NCBI GenBank assembly: GCA_002409525.1
Contig: DHNM01000028.1
Location: 33,636 to 49,310 of the forward strand
DNA from: Eubacterium sp. UBA5416
Lineage (GTDB): Bacteria; Bacillota; Clostridia; Lachnospirales; Lachnospiraceae
Length of the DNA stretch: 15,675 nt
Reading direction: 5' to 3'
The notes beneath the pieces were generated by a model that had not been told where the DNA came from, searched no databases, and saw only the letters and a program-made list of their open reading frames with translations. Shown here piece after piece: positions 13,517 through 15,675 of the stretch. Every line of letters starts with the position of its first letter. The first letter of the stretch is position 1. Made by a program: the position numbers and the translations under genes.

Positions 13517-14860
13517 TTGAAGCACGAAAAGTTTCATTATAAATCATTAGAAGAGGTAAAGCAAAAAGCGGATGAGCTACAGGTGACGCTGCCGCTGTCA
13601 GAGAATACAAAGACGTTATTTGAACCATATGAGCTATATGGCAGAAAGTTCTCAAACCGTCTTGCAATCGCTCCCATGGAGGGAAATGATTCTGATGAAG
13701 AGGGTTTTCCAACAGAGCATACGATTAACCGATATATTGAATATGCAAAGGGCGGTGCTTCGATCATCTGGTACGAAGCGACTGCAGTTGTACCCGAAGG
13801 AAGATCCGGGAAACATCAGTTGATGCTGTGTGATAAGACGAAAGAAGCATTTAAAGAAATGAACCGGAGGGTGAGAGAAGCCGGAAGGGAAGCTAACGGA
13901 TATGAACCATATCTAATTATGCAGGCAAATCACAGTGGAAGGTATGCCAATCCAAATGGTTTTCCGGAACCTCTGATTGCTTATCATCATCCAATATACG
14001 AGGCAGATAAACCTCTGGATGATTCCAGAATTGTAACTGACGAATATCTGGATGATCTGGTACTCAAGTTCGGTGAAGCGACAAAGTTATGTAAGGAAGT
14101 CGGCTTTGACGGTATTGACATCAAATCCTGCCATGGATATCTGTTTGCAGAGCTGGCATCTGCCTATACAAGAGAAGGAAGATATGGCGGCTCTTTCGAA
14201 AACAGGTTCCGTCTTCTTATTGATTCAATCAGGCAGGCACTTCCCTATGAAGATGATCATTTCAAAGTGATGATGCGCCTTGGAATATATGATGGTTTTG
14301 AGTATCCGTACGGCTGGGGCATGGATCCGGATGGAGGTCTCGGAGAAGATTATTCAGAAGCTGTCCGTCTGGTTAAAATACTCACGGAGGATCTGGGACT
14401 TAAGATGATCAATATTACGATGGGTAATCCCTATCAGAATTCACATGTCACGAGACCCTTTGATATGGGTAAATACGAGGCTCCGGAACATCCTTTCGAG
14501 GGGGTAGCCCGTATGTACCGGGGTGTAAAAGAAATCAAAGATCATTTTCCGGATCTCTGTGTGATGGCATCCGCTCCCACCTATCTGAGACAGTTCAGTC
14601 CGAATCTCGCGGCCGGAGCTGTCGAGGAGGGATATTGTGATTTTATTGACTTTGGAAGACTTTCCTTTGCAAATACCGCTTTTCCGAATGAAATCCGTGA
14701 AACAGGCGGCCTGGATCGCAGACATACCTGCATTACCTGTGGAAAATGCGGAGATCTCATTCGTGCCGGATATCCATGCGGATGTGTAGTCAGAAAACCG
14801 GATGAATTCTTAGCATATTATAAAGAGTATCAGAAGGGATTGAAAGAAAATGGAAAATAA
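13517..14860 (+). CDS. OYE-like NADH:flavin oxidoreductase with C-terminal cysteine cluster
   Basis: A 447-residue flavin enzyme of the Old Yellow Enzyme/2,4-dienoyl-CoA reductase family, expected to bind FMN and act on activated C=C bonds. The TIM barrel spans about 30-395: NRLAIAPMEG at the N-terminus, GGASIIWYEATAV, LIMQANHSGRY (the QLxHxGR-like motif) and GFDGIDIKSCHGYLFAELAS with YGGSFENRFRLL. After the barrel come Cys405, 408, 411, 421 and 423, resembling the Fe-S ligands that follow the barrel in dienoyl-CoA and daidzein reductases. The FAD/NAD-binding half of those about 650-residue enzymes is absent. The start is TTG at 13517, 6 nt after a perfect AAGGAGG (13504-13510); the gene follows the flavoprotein by 11 nt and overlaps the next gene by 11 nt. 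Substrate unknown. Confidence 0.83.
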   Translation: MKHEKFHYKSLEEVKQKADELQVTLPLSENTKTLFEPYELYGRKFSNRLAIAPMEGNDSDEEGFPTEHTINRYIEYAKGGASIIWYEATAVVPEGRSGKHQLMLCDKTKEAFKEMNRRVREAGREANGYEPYLIMQANHSGRYANPNGFPEPLIAYHHPIYEADKPLDDSRIVTDEYLDDLVLKFGEATKLCKEVGFDGIDIKSCHGYLFAELASAYTREGRYGGSFENRFRLLIDSIRQALPYEDDHFKVMMRLGIYDGFEYPYGWGMDPDGGLGEDYSEAVRLVKILTEDLGLKMINITMGNPYQNSHVTRPFDMGKYEAPEHPFEGVARMYRGVKEIKDHFPDLCVMASAPTYLRQFSPNLAAGAVEEGYCDFIDFGRLSFANTAFPNEIRETGGLDRRHTCITCGKCGDLIRAGYPCGCVVRKPDEFLAYYKEYQKGLKENGK

Positions 14861-15623
14861 TAAAAAAACTGCTTTGGTCACCGGAGCAAGAAGAGGCATC
14901 GGGCTTGGAATCGCCAAAGCACTTCTTCAGGAAGGCTGCTATGTCGTGATGTCTGCGAGATCAAAAGACTGGGAGCAGACAAAAGAAGAGGTAAGTGAAT
15001 ACCGGGATTCCTGCTGTTACATTCCGTGCGATATCACAAAGGATGACGAACGGAAGCATTTATTAAAAGAAGCACTTGCAAAATGCGGGAGAATCGATCT
15101 GATGGTCAATGACGCAGGTGTCTCTCCGAAGAAGAGGATGGACATTCTCGAGACCACTGAGGAAAATTATGACTTTGTCGTGGATACGAATACAAAGGGT
15201 ACCTTTTTTATGTGCCAGCTGATCGCAAACGAAATGGTTAGTAAGCTTGATACGGAAGAGAACTATCATCCCAGAATGGTCAATATCTCTTCTATGTCAG
15301 CTTACACTTCTTCTACTAACAGAGGGGAATACTGCATTTCCAAGGCAGGTATTTCTATGATCACAAAGCTGTTTGCCGACCGCCTTGCAGAATATGGGAT
15401 TCCGGTATTTGAAGTCCGTCCGGGTATCATCGATACAGATATGACAGCGGGCGTACACGATAATTATGTAAAATTGATAGATCACGGGATTACTCCGATC
15501 AAACGATTCGGCACCCCTGAAGATGTAGCCGGATGTGTACTTGCAGCGGCGAGCGGGAAACTTGATTTTACCACCGGACAGGTCTTAAATGCAGATGGCG
15601 GGTTCCATCTCAGACGGATGTGA
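14850..15623 (+). CDS. Short-chain dehydrogenase/reductase of the redox operon
   Basis: A classical SDR of 257 residues, FabG-like in pattern but unlikely to be the fatty-acid enzyme given its context. Seen: cofactor motif TGARRGIG (10-17), whose Arg residues favour NADP(H), MSARS after beta-2, CDIT, NDAG (87-90) in place of NNAG, catalytic Ser148 and Tyr161-x3-Lys165 (YCISK), the RPGIIDTDMTAG segment, and C-terminal TGQVLNADGGFHL. It starts within the last 11 nt of the OYE-like gene, with a purine-rich AGAAGGGA upstream, so the genes are co-translated. It probably interconverts a carbonyl and an alcohol on the same substrate that the two flavoenzymes handle. An intergenic repeat begins immediately after its stop; whether the operon continues is not visible. 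Confidence 0.85.
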   Translation: MENNKKTALVTGARRGIGLGIAKALLQEGCYVVMSARSKDWEQTKEEVSEYRDSCCYIPCDITKDDERKHLLKEALAKCGRIDLMVNDAGVSPKKRMDILETTEENYDFVVDTNTKGTFFMCQLIANEMVSKLDTEENYHPRMVNISSMSAYTSSTNRGEYCISKAGISMITKLFADRLAEYGIPVFEVRPGIIDTDMTAGVHDNYVKLIDHGITPIKRFGTPEDVAGCVLAAASGKLDFTTGQVLNADGGFHLRRM

Positions 15624-15675
15624 TGATACAAGGGTCAAAAAGTCCTGCGTTTCATGCTTGCATGAAAAAGCATGA
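15624..15675 (+). repeat. Structured intergenic repeat, copy 3 (cut by window end)
   Basis: It starts TGATACAAGGGTC directly after the SDR stop codon, the same 13 bases that open copy 1 at 2798, followed by AAAAAGT versus GAAAAGT. A hairpin TTTCATGC/GCATGAAA (15650-15667) corresponds to the TTCATGC hairpin of copy 1. The rest lies outside the window. Confidence 0.65.

Noticed and set aside
13170..13712. 180-codon minus-strand open frame
   Set aside because: Spans the junction of the flavoprotein and OYE-like genes in antisense; the two + strand genes have clear motifs and signals.
14850..15623. Annotation as the fatty-acid enzyme FabG
   Set aside because: The motif pattern is general to SDRs; no other fatty-acid synthesis genes are nearby and the gene is embedded in a redox operon with a LacI regulator.

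Overview
The window looks like chromosomal DNA of a gut-type Firmicute, most likely a Lachnospiraceae member. The evidence is strong AGGAGG-type ribosome binding sites, moderate GC, an Mgl-type sugar importer, a LacI regulator with a cre-like operator and an AAA-like/PD-(D/E)XK gene of a kind frequent in that family. This placement is inferred from gene content and signals, not from a marker gene. All supported genes lie on the + strand. I see no rRNA, tRNA, CRISPR array or transposase gene.

Layout. (1) 25-4309: an Mgl-type sugar ABC importer (lipoprotein receptor, double ATPase, permease) followed by a small two-helix membrane protein. The cistrons are separated by a strong hairpin (1222-1262) and by a structured intergenic repeat (2798-2912). 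(2) 4399-5175: a short-chain dehydrogenase (SDR), possibly a sugar or sugar-acid enzyme fed by the importer, ending at a strong terminator (5271-5317). (3) 5434-8293: a complete unit with a near-consensus promoter overlapped by a 14-bp palindrome, an OpuCA-type ATPase with CBS domains, a permease fused to its substrate-binding domain, and a two-tier terminator. The substrate could be a quaternary amine (betaine, carnitine, choline) or ergothioneine. (4) 8482-10170: an isolated AAA-ATPase-like/PD-(D/E)XK protein. (5) 10202-15623: a LacI-family repressor gene followed by a three-gene redox operon: a fumarate-reductase-like flavoprotein, a short Old Yellow Enzyme (OYE)-like protein ending in a cysteine cluster, and a second SDR. 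An identical 16-bp operator-like sequence lies just downstream of the lacI-type promoter and just upstream of the flavoprotein ribosome binding site, which ties regulator and operon together.

The most interesting content is the redox operon and the repeat family. The operon has the same three enzyme superfamilies (OYE-like reductase, SDR, fumarate-reductase-like flavoprotein) that gut bacteria use to reduce daidzein to equol, and related superfamilies serve in bile-acid 7-dehydroxylation. Here they are under a sugar-type LacI regulator and the OYE protein lacks the usual C-terminal FAD/NAD domains, so the substrate is unknown and may be new. The repeat occurs at 2798, 11284 (inverted, composite) and 15624, each time against a stop codon. 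Its 32-nt terminal hairpin has the same dimensions in the two copies where it is visible, with base changes that preserve pairing in the inner stem.
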